Position numbers and translations under genes: made by a program. This document shows positions 10,087 through 24,500 of a DNA stretch of 64,000 nucleotides, piece after piece. Under the pieces are notes generated by a model that had not been told where the DNA came from, made no database searches, and was given only the letters and a program-made list of their open reading frames with translations. Source of the DNA: Cryptomeria japonica. Its lineage: Eukaryota > Streptophyta > Pinopsida > Cupressales > Cupressaceae. Each line of letters opens with the position of its first letter. The stretch's first letter is position 1. The DNA is taken from the NCBI RefSeq assembly GCF_030272615.1, contig NW_026728906.1, positions 62,001 through 126,000 on the forward strand. The letters are read 5' to 3'.

Positions 10087-10105
10087 CCTATTTTGCTAAA
10101 ATAGG
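10087..10105. other. Perfect small hairpin
   Basis: Eight-base arms CCTATTTT and AAAATAGG around a three-base loop GCT. The loop C at 10096 is T in unit 5 (60864), so the stem is intact in every copy. No gene is close enough to suggest a terminator role. Confidence 0.55.
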
Positions 10106-10158
10106 CTCAACTGTTGAGAGATGAAAGTGGACCTTGTAATTTGCATGAATCTAATTTG

Positions 10159-10182
10159 TTTTGTTGTCCCATCACAACAAAA
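10159..10182. other. Second small hairpin
   Basis: Nine-base arms TTTTGTTGT and ACAACAAAA around a six-base loop, 54 bp after the first hairpin. Function unknown. Confidence 0.5.
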
Positions 10183-11220
10183 TGTTTCGAAAAGGTGTGA
10201 ACTTCATATAAACACAACTCCCTTTCCCATTCTAGGAATCAATGTACTCAATATAGAAAACCAAAAAACCTAGTCAATCAAGCATTCAGGGAGCGAAACG
10301 ATAAAGAAGTCCCAATTTGATTATTCAATCATTGAAATATATGCTATAGCAATTATGATCAAGTGTATTATGTAATTCGTACCTAAGATAAGGTGTCATC
10401 ATTTCACCATTTATCATTTTCTTAGCCTCTTTTCTTGTGGGGGCATGCATCCTATCTCACCATTATCATTGTTGAAGAGAGAACACTAATACGCGGTTTG
10501 GATAAGGTAATCCCTTATATGAAATAACCATTTCTCCCAATTTTCTCTATCTACAGGTCCAAATCCGATAACAAGAAAGTTAAAGAAAAGTAGACCAGAC
10601 ATTAGCAGGCATCACAAAACATTGATTGAACGAAAACCCTAAGAACAGGGCACCCAGCAGTCATTGACCCATATTTTTAAGAGGCAAGTGATCAAATATT
10701 GTCGATTTCATTTTCGATCATCTCTCAATTTTCCCTCAACTTTAGACACGGATCTCCAACGTTTCTCTCTAGTACAATTAGCTTCATATTACAGTCCCAA
10801 TTTCCTCTCTATGTCTCCATCTCAGATATGTCTTACTCTTTCTATATTTCATCTTGTATCTACTACATTCTATAAAACTTAGTCATTTTACCATTGTTAG
10901 ACTAGTTCATCTATAGACACTTCACTGTCTCCATCTCATGCAACAAAAGGAACAGGAACCTAATTTCGTATCCCTTCCTTAAAGACAACAACTAGTCCTA
11001 TTCTTATTACTAATTATGTTGTGTCAACTAAGATCTTCTAGCTTACATTGGTCAATCGTAGGATCTTGTTTCCTCCATTTCAAGGTTTACATTGATTTAT
11101 GAGATGGTATGATTATATATGCTACATAAACCAACATTTTTTAAGGTATGATCCCATATTGTATTGGTATAAAATTGGTGGTACTGAAACCAACATTGAT
11201 ATAGAAAAAAATAGACATTT

Positions 11221-12600
11221 TTATTTCTAACGTGTTTCCATCTACATCTTTCACTTGTCTTGCAATTGTGTACATTCTCATGTAAATACCAACGATGTTA
11301 TACTCGCGCCCTTTTATGCTTCATACCATAATGTGACTCCTCTAATTCCATAAGACCAGGAGTGCGCAAGGAGTGTAATGCTTCGTGTGGTTCATGTAAC
11401 TAAACTCGGCTTCTATTTGTAGATATGAGCAAAGGTTGTGTTTTTATCACTTAAAATGTGCTTTATATGTTTTCTTAAATGCTCACATATACATACTGGT
11501 GGCATAAAATGAAAGTAAGCGTGTAGGACTCAATAGAATATAAAATAGTGACTAGTGATTTAGATCTTTCCTTGGTGTAACCCAATAAAAAATATTGAAA
11601 AGAATGGAGTTGTACCCTCATCTCTAGTATCAATTAAATGCAAGATTCACAAGCCAACTTCTCAATTTGAGTCTTAAATACAAAGTGGACATTACCTAGC
11701 ACTTATGTAATTTCGTACAATATTGTATTCTTGTGGAAAGAGCTTGCTTAACAATATGCTCGAGTTCTACGCTCATTGACTACTTCTCTCCAATGACAAA
11801 ACTTATGTTTCCATGAGTTGAAATCTAGAATCTCCATTTCCAAGTGTTGCACCATCTTATTACTCGACGTTTTTCTTCATCCAAATCTATTGATTGATAT
11901 CTTCATTATTTTATAGTCTCTCTTTTCAATGTCTTCCCCCAAGCTAAACTATGCAACCAAATAGCGTTCACTTCCTTGTCAACCTCAATCAAAACCTAGA
12001 ATAAAAAACATGCACCTAGCTATCAAATATGGAATAAAATGCATGCACTTGTCTAAAACAAATTAGCACTTCCCTAAATAAATCATGTAGAAAACTTTCT
12101 CCAATACCAACCGATCGATAATCAAATCGAATATTCCATTCTAATCTCACCATCGCTGATTTTTGTTCTCTTCACCTATGTGCCGATCCAATGCACTATG
12201 CTACTGATGTGAACATTCAGAAAGCCAAAATTGGTATCTTCTACATCTACACCTTCCACTTGTCTTGAAATTTTGTATGTGGTCAAATTTTGTGCCTACA
12301 ATGTTATACATAATATTTCGCACCCCTTTGTGATTTATAACAATATGTCACCCCTGTAATACCACAAGACTATTTAATAAAGAGTATGTTGATTGAATAA
12401 GATTTATGTATTTGAAATATGCTTCTTTTTTGTTGTGAGCATGTACTATGTTTTTCACCAACTCAAGACATTATTGTTGCAGTTTCTTAAGAATTTGAGT
12501 ATCTGCAGTAGTTGCATAGAATGAAAATGAGCAAGCTTCAAAGACATAGGTTATATAGACATCGAAGGCATGAAAGAAGAGGTCGTGAAGCTTTAGAATG
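11221..12600. repeat. Old direct duplication, about 1 kb apart
   Basis: Sequence at about 11221-11560 resembles that at about 12226-12600. Matching landmarks in the same order include a CTACATCT...CACTTGTCTTG segment (CTTGTCTTG at 11254 and 12259) and a TGGCATAAAATGAAAGTAAGC / TTGCATAGAATGAAAATGAGC pair. The copies are clearly diverged, so the duplication is far older than the array. No coding frame spans either copy. Four of the five unit 1 private bases lie at 11783-12458. Confidence 0.6.
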
Positions 12601-12900
12601 AACTGATGTATGAAGCTCTATTTTATTAGATCATTTATAAATGCATGGGAAAAGTAGAAGATTATGATATTTGCAGATCTCACTGATAATGTATGAGTTA
12701 TATCTATTATCTTATTCTTGATGGAAATGCGATTGCCAATTTCTCAATATGACGACACTTTTATCTTCTTCGTATCAATCAACAAATACCTTGAGATATT
12801 GGAAATTATATTCAAAATGCGCTTACAACTTACCTTAAAATGTGTTACAGCAAAGTGAAATTTTAATGTTGTCATCAAAGGGACAAAACGACATCAATAT

Positions 12901-13120
12901 TTAATTTTCAATCTTTGGAATATGATGAGGACATACTGATGTCCAAAACAGATGCTATGAATGGCACAAGAGGACGCCAATAACCCTAAAATGATAGTTT
13001 TATTCAACGGTTAATTTTCAATCTTTGGAATATGATGAGGACATGCTGATGTCCAAAACAGATGCTATGAATGGCACAAGAGGACGCCAATAACCCTAAA
13101 ATGATAGTTTTATTCAACGG
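12901..13120 (-). repeat. 110-bp tandem duplication, unit 2
   Basis: Copies 12901-13010 and 13011-13120, with poly(A) hexamers at 13109-13114 and 12999-13004. Same single A/G difference between the two halves as in unit 1. Confidence 0.93.
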
Positions 13121-13177
13121 TGAGAAAAAAGAATTGGGAAAGACGGTCTTCATTGGGAGACCTCTTGTTTGTTTTGT

Positions 13178-13938
13178 TTAGTATGCGAATTTCTTTTGAA
13201 TGTAATTCACCAGTTCCTGGGTGATGCGGAAGGCCTTGCTCAAAACGGAATCGGGGAGAGGGGGATTCGCCGCAAACAGAGAATTGGCGATTGTCTGAAC
13301 TCCGGGAAACTGGCTGCTCAATCCAGCTATGGCCACTGCATTTTCATGCCCCACATTCTGCTGGAAATGAACAAGTGCCTTTGGAAACACAAACACATCT
13401 CCCTTCTCCAAAGTTTTGCTGAAAAATTTGTTGCTGGTGTCAATGAAACCCACAAGAAGCTGGCCTTCCAGTAAAACAAGAACTTCGGTGGCTCTTGGGT
13501 GTGTGTGAGGAGGATTTATTCCACCCACTGCGTAGTCGATGCGGACCAACGATATTCCAAACGTATTGAGGCCTGGTATCTGTTTAACGTTCGCCATCGT
13601 TACGTTGGAGCCCACATCATTGTCGGTGTTCCCTGCCTGCCCAAGTCCCCGGAAGAAGAAATCGTTTGCTGAAACTTGCATTGGGTCTTTGCAAACGAAC
13701 CCGTTCACCAAAACTGTTTAAAACAAGATCAAATCAATCTGTCTGTTAGTAACTCGACTCGTCTAATAAGCAAATCATTATCATTGTTTATGTATAAATA
13801 TTCTCACTCACCGTTGCTTTCCTCATCTGCAACGCAGAAATCTTGCAAGGGATCCGGATCCCCTGCCATGACCCTGTCGCTGTAACAGCATATCAACAGA
13901 AAAAGTCCCAACGTGAAGTAAATCATGCGGTTAGCCAT
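13178..13938 (-). CDS. Germin-like protein, unit 2 (two exons)
   Basis: Exon 1 13812-13938, exon 2 13178-13713, intron 13714-13811. Coding sequence, splice sites and start context match the unit 1 gene with no difference seen, so the same 220-residue secreted cupin is predicted with all metal ligands intact. It is transcribed on the minus strand, away from the solo LTR of its own unit and toward the end of unit 1. Nothing suggests that it is a pseudogene. Confidence 0.95.
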
Positions 13939-14001
13939 TGTAATAGAAACGCAGACACAAGAGATCAGGATATGAATGTCTATTACAAACCCATTACACG
14001 C

Positions 14002-14009
14002 TTTATATA
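14002..14009 (-). promoter_or_regulatory. TATA box, germin-like gene of unit 2
   Basis: TATATAAA at the same distance from the ATG as in unit 1. The upstream promoter region is unchanged. Confidence 0.75.
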
Positions 14010-16752
14010 GCCCAAACCATAACTCTCCGCAAAGACTAATTCATCTTGACTCCGTATATTTCACGGATCCTTCCAGAGTTGTTGCTCTTTTCCTTACGTC
14101 ACACTAAGTCTTACTGCATGTGGTTGTCTCGCCTGCTACCGCAGATGTATTCTCACCATCCTTTCATTAACGTTGAAATTTTCTATCTTCTCCCTGCCCT
14201 GCTGCGTATGCCTATCTCAAGATCAACTTACCTCCTGCCTTACACGTATTCTCGCCATCGCCATCATTTTAGTAATGTGGAATTGTTTAGACTTAATTGG
14301 AACGGTGGGCTTCTTCAAAGGAAACAATATATAAATCTTTCTCCACCGTGGGAGAATCGGTATGAGAGGAAAGTTTCTTTCTTGGAGTTGGATATTGGCC
14401 TAAAGACTGTCCATGCTTTGTACCCTTTTTCAATGAGATTTTTATCTCTCGTCATTTAAATTAATTTATGTTATTCAATGTTTATTTCTCAGATTGTCTA
14501 TGTTCTAGGACAGAAAAACATTGCTCAAAATAACTTATGTTCATTTACTTTACATTGAATGCGTTGATTAGAATATCTATTTCACATCCATCTACAATTT
14601 TGAAGTCAAGTAGGTGTATTACTTTTCTTTAGCAGTTTTGGAGACCTAAATTATAGGTTTAAGACAACATATGCAAACATAAGAACCAATTTATGGAGGA
14701 TAAATGTATAAGAAGATAGATTTTGGAGAGGTATTCTACAAGAAAAAAAACTTTTTGGTGGTGTTGAGAATCCCATCTTGGAAGAGACCATGTTGTCCAA
14801 GGGATCTAGTATTTAGAATTATTTAAGATCGTTTTATTTTTCCAAACCCTAGAGGGTAGATGGGTAGCGGAAATAGAATCCGGTTTTGACATTACAATTC
14901 ACTAGAATCCATCACCTCTATAAGATATAACCTTATTAAGACGTTGATGTCTGATTTTCAGAATGTCATGGGTGAGTAGTTTGAATGCATCTTGAACTAC
15001 CTTGGGTCAAGGTACAACAGTGACTAAAAATCGTACCGCTTCCAATACTCATAACTATAATGAATGTAAACCGCGATATTTTAGAGAAAAGAGCCTTCAT
15101 TCTCAAACTGTTGATGGGTGCGAAAACATTGCTCACGTTGCGTTGAGTGCGTTGCTTAGATTGTCTCTTTCACATCCATCTACAGTTGAACTCGGCCAAA
15201 ATTTAATCTTTAGGTGAGTGTGTTGTTGTAAATGAAGTGCATTGTTGTAAATGAAGTAGGTGTCTTTTCTAGCAGTTTTGGAGATCAAAATTTTACCTTT
15301 AGGTGAGTGAATTCTCTTTAATAAAGTAGGTTTACTACTTTTTCTAATGTTTGAGATCTGTCTATTTCCATTTTTCGACACCAAAACTTTTCGTCCAGTT
15401 GACTGCATTGTCCTCTCGATTCTCCTTTTAACAAAGTACATACAGTTGATTTAGATGATTTATTTTTTATTATTTTTGTGAGATATATGTTTATTTAATA
15501 TTTTTTTTAACTTAATGTTTTGATGAATTAGTTGTTTGGGGTAACTAAATAGGAAAATATAATATTAAAGATTATTTTTTTCCTCTTACTTCAATCAAAT
15601 ATATGAGAAAAGTATTTCATATTGATTAGACATTTCATTTTATTTATTTTTATTTATATTGATTGAATTTTCTTTTCTTTTATATCAAATAATATGACAA
15701 TTATAAATAGTTTATAAAAAATATTCAATTTGAGAAGTAAAAAATGCGTTAAAAGTGATATATTGGGATGATTCTTGGTTGGGAAACGTTTAGTTCCATG
15801 ATCCCTTGTTTACCTATCAAGAATTATCTTTTTACTCTCTTTGGATAAGGGTGGCTAACTAATGAACTTTTTACAATTAAGAAATCAAAGTGATCAACAA
15901 TCGAATATAAGGAACAAATAGAGTGAGAGGGGGAATAAAATTCTACACCTGATCGATTCATGATTATAATAAGTGGTTCATATTATAGAAGAGCAAGTCA
16001 ATAAAACAGTTTGGTCATATTTTACGCTAGTATAATCTCAGTTTTCTTGATAACTACTCGAGTACATTTTTTTTTAATATCTCTCATAGGTTTTACCTTG
16101 TCTTTCATACCACACTCACAATCTCCAATTCCCCATTGAGTTTCCACAAATGACTAATACGAAAGGTAAATCTACATCCATGTAAGAGCATGGACACCGG
16201 GAGTGATCTAATATTGGATGCAATTAAGTGAGGAATATTTTTTGAATGAATCCCTATACTTTTGGACCCTTTAATGACATGGTTTGCATAAGTAAGAAAA
16301 TGTTTATTAATGTAGAGAGCATGGTTTTAGGTACTTTTCTATGTGGAGGTGATACAAATAGGCATGGGTAGCCTATGCGGTTACAGATGATTGTGGTTCT
16401 TCCATCAACGCTATTCTCTTTTTTATTGAATGATATGGTGTAATAGAAAAGTCAAGAATATACAACTAGCAATTGCACCTTGGTGTGCAATATGTACGCC
16501 GAATAGATGTGGAATGATTATTAAAAAAAATTGATCTATTTTTTCATATATTTGTGCAACACGTGAGATAAATTAGCAAACCATTTAGTAAATGATATTA
16601 TTTATTCAACAAAGGTCTCAACATTTGAAAAAATTATAGATCCAAATCAACTATGCATCTACTTAAACGGACAAATGCAATCAAACAAAACCCTTAAACC
16701 GGGAATATAATCGAGTTCCATTACCAATATTCTTATGTTTTGTTTGAAATAG

Positions 16753-17416
16753 GGAGAGAAGGAGAGAGGGAGATATAGGGATATAAAGAGAGAGATAGAG
16801 GAGGAAGAGTGAGGGAAAGATAAAGGAGTGAGGAGATAGAGTTAGGCGATAAATATAGAGAGGAAGATAGAGATCGAGATTGATATAGATATGGAGAAGA
16901 ATAGGGATATGGATATGAGAGGAAGAGATAAAGAGAGAGGAGAGAGAAATAGATAGAGATAGAAGAGATAAATATATAGAGAGGGGGAGAGAGAATGAGC
17001 GAGGGATAACTTTGAATCAATTGTGCATTCATTAATACAAACCAAACATAAGTGAAAGAAAACCTTTCAATCAAAAGATAATTGAACTCCATTACCAATA
17101 GGCTCATGTTATGTTTGCAATAGTGAGAGGGGAGAGATGAATAGATAAAGAGAGCGAGACATGTCTGGAGATAGGGTGACAGAGGAAGAGAGAGCTAGAG
17201 ATGGGAATGAAGAGAGGGAGGTGGCAAAGAAATAGATGGTTAAAGAGAGTGAGACGTGCCTAGATAGAGTGAGAGAGGATGAAAAGGACAAATAAAGAGA
17301 GATATAGTTGTAGAGGGATAAGGAGAAATTAAGATAAAGATTAGGAGATAGAAACAGATAGAAAAGAAGAGATACAAAGATACAAAAGGGGAGAGAGAGA
17401 GAGAGGGAGGGAGGGA
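16753..17416. repeat. Duplicated GA-rich block, unit 2
   Basis: Same two-block structure as in unit 1, with no change in the length of the GA runs. Confidence 0.85.
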
Positions 17417-20393
17417 TATTTTTGGGCCAATTTGTAATTCAAACTCGTTAATGAAGATGTTAACATAGGTTGACACCTAGTATGGTGGTTATACCTTTTG
17501 TAAATCTTTGAACCAATAGTAATAGTATTAACATAGTATTGAATTATTTGTAATTGCCATGTATAACCTCATTTTGTGTGTTTTGTCACGTATGCACTAT
17601 CCTTTAGTGCATTATCCACTTATACTTCTCAGTACATAATACATCTGAGGAATTTTGTAGATAGAGTGGCAAGGGAAGAAGTTACATAGAAGTTGTATAC
17701 TTCAACACTTCTCTTGTTTGTATTTATTTCTCACATTTGGGAGTCTTAAATTACACACTATAATTATTTTCTCGATATCCATACTTGCCTTGCTTTAGCT
17801 TTACAAACAACCTTATGACCACACATAATAAGGTCAAGTCATCCTAAAGCCCATACAACCTTGCATCCCTCTAATGACATGTGTGGTTAATAATCACATT
17901 CTAAACTGAATTAACAATAGCTTCGATTTTATGTCCAACGACCATTAAGTTTAATTTAATCTAAATTGTTCTATTGATCTAGATTCTCCTTTAAATAAGA
18001 ATAATATTTAAGAAGTCATAAACATATAATTTAATATTAAATTTTTTAAATACATAATTAATTATTTTAATATTATAAACTTTTAAAAGCAATAAATATT
18101 AATAGATAAAAATTTCAAAATAAATTAAAACAAATTATTTTTAAAATTCAAAATATAATTTAAAAATAATAATATATAGAACTTTTTACATTTTTAAAAA
18201 TACTAAAAAATCGAACTATTTCAACAATGAGGTTTAGACCAACCATGCACTACAATTTGCAATCAACAAATAACAAATGGTATGAGCACTAAGTAATTCA
18301 TCATATATCTTCGCATTTCTCCATCATAATCAGTAAAATTCAATTAACTTTGAGAAGTAACAAGAACCCATGCAAAATGTAGAAAGACAGCACAAACATC
18401 CACCATATCTTCAACAAAACTTATGTATTAATTTCAACAAGTCTTGGAAACAATCTCTAGCTTCCTCCTCCTACTCTACTTTCTAACAGTTCTGCTCTAC
18501 TCTATTATCCACCTATTAACCTTTAAAAATGAGAAGGCAAACCTTATATAGAAGTCTTGATACAAATGAATGTCCGAGATTGATTTGAATTTAATGGCCG
18601 AGATTTAACCATGAAACCCTAATTAGGGCTAGTTATAACAACAACCACTTTAACCAATGAGAAAACTACAACACTTTGGGCACATGTCCCTCTTTGAATG
18701 TGGATCAATGAGAAATGAGATTAGGTACATTGAATAATATTTGATGTAATGCCATATGTCACTTGCTCCTCCTTTGATGAGTTAGGTTCAATACACCTAC
18801 AAGAACTGACTTGGCATCACTGAATTGGTCTATGATGATCAAGCACCACCTTAGCTTGCATGTCTCCCTAGCAATATGTCGACACTCAACATCATCCAAT
18901 TGCTTGATGTGATGGTTCATATTCTCAAATTGCATCCTCTTGAAAATCAAGTTTCTAGCTTTGATTAACTCTTCTAAAACTATTTATAACATGTAATTTT
19001 TTTCATATCAGTTATCTTTTTCTTGAATAATATTTTAGGAGATTGACAAAATACCTAGGTTTACATTTATTATACTTTTAGTATTGTTATCTATTCTTTC
19101 ATTGTGGTAGATGTAAAATGTTTCTATCATAATTTTGTGGGATACATATATGACTAATCCATTACAATACAAGGAACATTTTGGAGCACCAACAACAACT
19201 ACGTATTTAGACTTTGTTAGTGTATCTGAATGTTCCTTCTAGATAAATTTTAGAGTTGATATTAGCTTGTTAGGATGTTGGTTTCTTGGGATTCTATGCC
19301 TGTGTGTGATGACATTTCATTATATTAATTAAAATATTTCTAATTGATAGAGTTTCTATTTTATTTATGATTTTAATATACATATTTATATAATTTATAA
19401 AAAACTTTTCAATAAAATATTTAATATATTTATAAAAATCTTTATCATAATAATGTATATTTAATTCAAATAAAAATTTCTATCTTAATTTGTTTTAAAT
19501 TTAATGAAAAATAAATAAATAAGTATAAATTATTTTGTAATTTATGAAATAGGCTCATGACAATAACTGCATAGTTACTCTCTAGTTGGTATGATGTCAA
19601 AAAAATTAGATGCACGTAACATCATTTGGCTACCAGTTGGAGGAATTGTTGAAGAGATTGTATGGTTAATTAGTAACTTATATTTCATAAGTTTTATTTT
19701 TCAAAAAGCTTTGAATGAAACCTACACTAGATGTGTGTGCATGTAACCACCCAGATGATGGAACTTTACTACATTTTGTGTAGTATAATTCACGAAATGA
19801 TACTTCATCATTAAAATATGTGAACAATTTTTAAAATAACCAAATTGGAAAGAGCATAAACAATACGGGGGCAAAAAGAACACAAAATATGCACTAGGAA
19901 CTATTATTGTCTTCCTCCATAAAAGCCTCCACAAAAAAGTGCTTGTAATAGGAATAAATCTCTGGAAGCAATTATTCTCATCCAAAATTCATGTAACAAA
20001 GATTCATAGTTGACAAAGGATCTTTTCATCAGCAATGGAACAAGGGACACTATAGCCTAAAAAGGCAAACGTGACTACCAAAATAAAGTAAAACTAGATG
20101 AGGCCATGAGGCAAAACAAAATCTCCACATGCCCTCTAATGCTAGATAACTGGTCTAAGTGGTGCAAAACATGACCTTGAAGAACTCAAGTAACGGTAAA
20201 AAAAGGTTAAAAATTAGACCAAGAAGGAGTCTTGCGGCCTTGTAAATAGCCAAAATGACATTCATGCAAGGAAAAATTAATAGAGAAAGACAAAACAGTT
20301 TTATTCAAATTGTTCAAAATTCATGCAAAAATAGATAAGCAACATATGCAACTCTAAGATTGACCAAAAATTGATTTGATTTGACAATATTTA

Positions 20394-21597
20394 TGTTAAC
20401 AACAGCCAAGAGGGAAGAATGAGAGGGGGGTGAATCAGTCTTCACCGGAATAACAAAATTTACCGCAAAACACAGATTTGATAAACTGCAGTAATAAGAC
20501 AGATAAGAAAATTAATAGCACAACACACAACACTAAGATTTTGATGCGCAAAACCCAGTTAAGCGAAAAACCATGGTGGGAACCTACCCACAGTAAGATG
20601 ATACTCTACAATAGTATGTGAAAATATTACAATGAGGAATGCACATGCATTCAGGCACACTGCCTAGAGCTCACTGCTCAAATAATATTTGCTCGGAAGG
20701 CTACAACCCTTAGGGAAGTCTCACTGACTCGCAATAAGATTTGGACTACAATTCGAAAGAAATGAACGGAAAGAATAGCATCTCCAAATAGAATCTCACC
20801 ACAAACTCAACATCGAAGGATACATCACATGTTCGCACACAAACCTCTCTCTGATAATGAAGACACAACATCAAACAACCAAATTACATGACTATATCAC
20901 CTATATATATAATTTATCAACCTTGATAACAAGGTCGGCTAAACCCTCGACCCTCAATTAAAAAATTACATCACACGATACAAACACTGACCACCAGACC
21001 AATATAGTGGTTTACATAGCATAGCATGGTTCTAGGTCAAATTCCCAAACACATAACTCCACCGAAAATCATGCAAAGATCAATCGCAACACGCTACACC
21101 ACCAGAAATGGTGCATAACACACAAATCATCACTGGTTGATAGAAACCACCAAAAACTCACACAACGATAAATACAGATTGCCAAAACAAATAGGACATA
21201 ATTAAAAAAAATACCAGCAAGCACATTAGAATCATCCACAATAGCTGCACCAACACTACTTTTCAAATCTTCATCGGTCAACGTCTGAAAGCTAAAGAAC
21301 ACAACCAATCAACAACGGCCAGGAAGAAAGATAACTTGCGGAGAACCAAATCATGATTCAACTGAAATTAAGATACACAAGACCTTCCCAAGAAATATCC
21401 CAAAATCTCAGCACCAGATCTGATCACACCAAAATATACCAGAGGATATACCGAACTCTGCGAAACAGTGATCAACAAAGCATCGCTACAAACCGGATCA
21501 GAAAATCTTCCCAATCTGCAATCACCAGAGAAAATCATAGGAATATGTTGACATCAATGACCACAACATATCCTAGCATGACCAACAATATCCAACA
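20394..21597 (-). mobile_element. Solo LTR, unit 2
   Basis: Same ends and the same ATTTA flanks (20389-20393 and 21598-21602). Two unit-private bases fall inside it: A at 20458 and T at 21072, the latter at a CG site. Confidence 0.85.
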
Positions 21598-24500
21598 ATT
21601 TATGCCAAAACAACCACTTTATATCACTAGTTCAAATCAAATATCTATGCCAAAAGATCAGCCTATGCAAATTTTACCACACCAGAAAGTGCCAAAAAGC
21701 CAGCACACAAGGATCGGCTTTTTAATAAAATATCCCAAACCTTTACACATGCAGATTGACCATAGTAAAATAATTGATCGTCTTATTAAAATTGAAGACA
21801 AATCATCTTTTAGCTAATTAAGCGCTTCCACTATCCACACAATAATGTGTTCCTAAAAAATCGCCCTACAGTAGAGCTTCAAATTTGTCAACTTGGTCTC
21901 CATGATCAACAATTTAATAAAAAATATATATAATTTAAAATACACTAATCAACCATGAAATAAAATCTCCTATTTTTATTTTATTATTTATACGATGAAT
22001 TTTATAAACTTCAATTCATCGGGATTTTTAAAATCACAGTAGAAACACCTTCGGATTATCATGTCCTCACAAGAACACAAAAATATTATGGCACAAATCC
22101 ACATTCCTTTCAGATGCTCAACCTCAATCAAAACCTCTATAAATCTGCAGTCATAATTAAAATAAATTACAAACATGTGAGTACCAAAAAACTAGTGGAG
22201 CTCAAAAAAAGAAAATGCACAGATTGAGATGAATGATAAGCTCTTAATATCTTTGATCAACTTAGGGGTGATTAAAAATACATATCTAATACAGTTCCAC
22301 CTATAATATCAGATGCTATCTAGAATCATGTAATGTTTCATGGATAAGATTAACATAACCAGGCATTATTCTAACAACTAACCATCTAGCAAACTTACAT
22401 AGAAGAATATTCTAGTTAGAATATCATACACTAACAACACATAGCTTGAAAAATTGGCGTAGGCTATTTTGGGTTCATGGAGGTGCGAGCAAACGTTAAT
22501 CTATAGTAAGTGAAATTGCTCAAACCCACAAAAAGGTCATTTGGAGCTCGTCGATTTTGCACAAGTCACGAGTTTTCTCTTGCACAAGTGTTTATCCTTT
22601 TGTAGACTACGGTCTTCTTCAGCATGGTTTTCTATGTGGTTTTCTTCTATTTTTTTGTGTGTGCCTGGTTTATTCGTGTGTGTACCTAATGTTCAGATTG
22701 CTTTGGAAAACCAGGTTATTTCCCCTGTTGGTGAACTTTTAACTAGCACATTTTTCAAGGACTAGTGCACCCAACACCCCTATTTTGCTAAAATAGGCTC
22801 AACTGTTGAGAGATGAAAGTGGACCTTGTAATTTGCATGAATCTAATTTGTTTTGTTGTCCCATCACAACAAAATGTTTCGAAAAGGTGTGAACTTCATA
22901 TAAACACAACTCCCTTTCCCATTCTAGGAATCAATGTACTCAATATAGAAAACCAAAAAACCTAGTCAATCAAGCATTCAGGGAGCGAAACGATAAAGAA
23001 GTCCCAATTTGATTATTCAATCATTGAAATATATGCTATAGCAATTATGATCAAGTGTATTATGTAATTCGTACCTAAGATAAGGTGTCATCATTTCACC
23101 ATTTATCATTTTCTTAGCCTCTTTTCTTGTGGGGGCATGCATCCTATCTCACCATTATCATTGTTGAAGAGAGAACACTAATACGCGGTTTGGATAAGGT
23201 AATCCCTTATATGAAATAACCATTTCTCCCAATTTTCTCTATCTACAGGTCCAAATCCGATAACAAGAAAGTTAAAGAAAAGTAGACCAGACATTAGCAG
23301 GCATCACAAAACATTGATTGAACGAAAACCCTAAGAACAGGGCACCCAGCAGTCATTGACCCATATTTTTAAGAGGCAAGTGATCAAATATTGTCGATTT
23401 CATTTTCGATCATCTCTCAATTTTCCCTCAACTTTAGACACGGATCTCCAACGTTTCTCTCTAGTACAATTAGCTTCATATTACAGTCCCAATTTCCTCT
23501 CTATGTCTCCATCTCAGATATGTCTTACTCTTTCTATATTTCATCTTGTATCTACTACATTCTATAAAACTTAGTCATTTTACCATTGTTAGACTAGTTC
23601 ATCTATAGACACTTCACTGTCTCCATCTCATGCAACAAAAGGAACAGGAACCTAATTTCGTATCCCTTCCTTAAAGACAACAACTAGTCCTATTCTTATT
23701 ACTAATTATGTTGTGTCAACTAAGATCTTCTAGCTTACATTGGTCAATCGTAGGATCTTGTTTCCTCCATTTCAAGGTTTACATTGATTTATGAGATGGT
23801 ATGATTATATATGCTACATAAACCAACATTTTTTAAGGTATGATCCCATATTGTATTGGTATAAAATTGGTGGTACTGAAACCAACATTGATATAGAAAA
23901 AAATAGACATTTTTATTTCTAACGTGTTTCCATCTACATCTTTCACTTGTCTTGCAATTGTGTACATTCTCATGTAAATACCAATGATGTTATACTCGCG
24001 CCCTTTTATGCTTCATACCATAATGTGACTCCTCTAATTCCATAAGACCAGGAGTGCGCAAGGAGTGTAATGCTTCGTGTGGTTCATGTAACTAAACTCG
24101 GCTTCTATTTGTAGATATGAGCAAAGGTTGTGTTTTTATCACTTAAAATGTGCTTTATATGTTTTCTTAAATGCTCACATATACATACTGGTGGCATAAA
24201 ATGAAAGTAAGCGTGTAGGACTCAATAGAATATAAAATAGTGACTAGTGATTTAGATCTTTCCTTGGTGTAACCCAATAAAAAATATTGAAAAGAATGGA
24301 GTTGTACCCTCATCTCTAGTATCAATTAAATGCAAGATTCACAAGCCAACTTCTCAATTTGAGTCTTAAATACAAAGTGGACATTACCTAGCACTTATGT
24401 AATTTCGTACAATATTGTATTCTTGTGGAAAGAGCTTGCTTAACAATATGCTCGAGTTCTACGCTCATTGACTAATTCTCTCCAATGACAAAACTTATGT

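Larger units (their letters stand above)
1..12692. repeat. Tandem array unit 1 (12,692 bp)
   Basis: First complete unit of the array. Its first bases recur at 12693 and every landmark checked recurs exactly 12,692 bp later. This unit has five private bases, all in its last 3 kb: A at 9798 (C elsewhere), C at 11783 (A), G at 12041 (A), C at 12176 (T) and C at 12458 (T). It shares C at 10460 with unit 2 only. It is the most diverged unit seen, as expected for a copy nearer an array edge, although the edge itself is not in the window. Confidence 0.97.
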
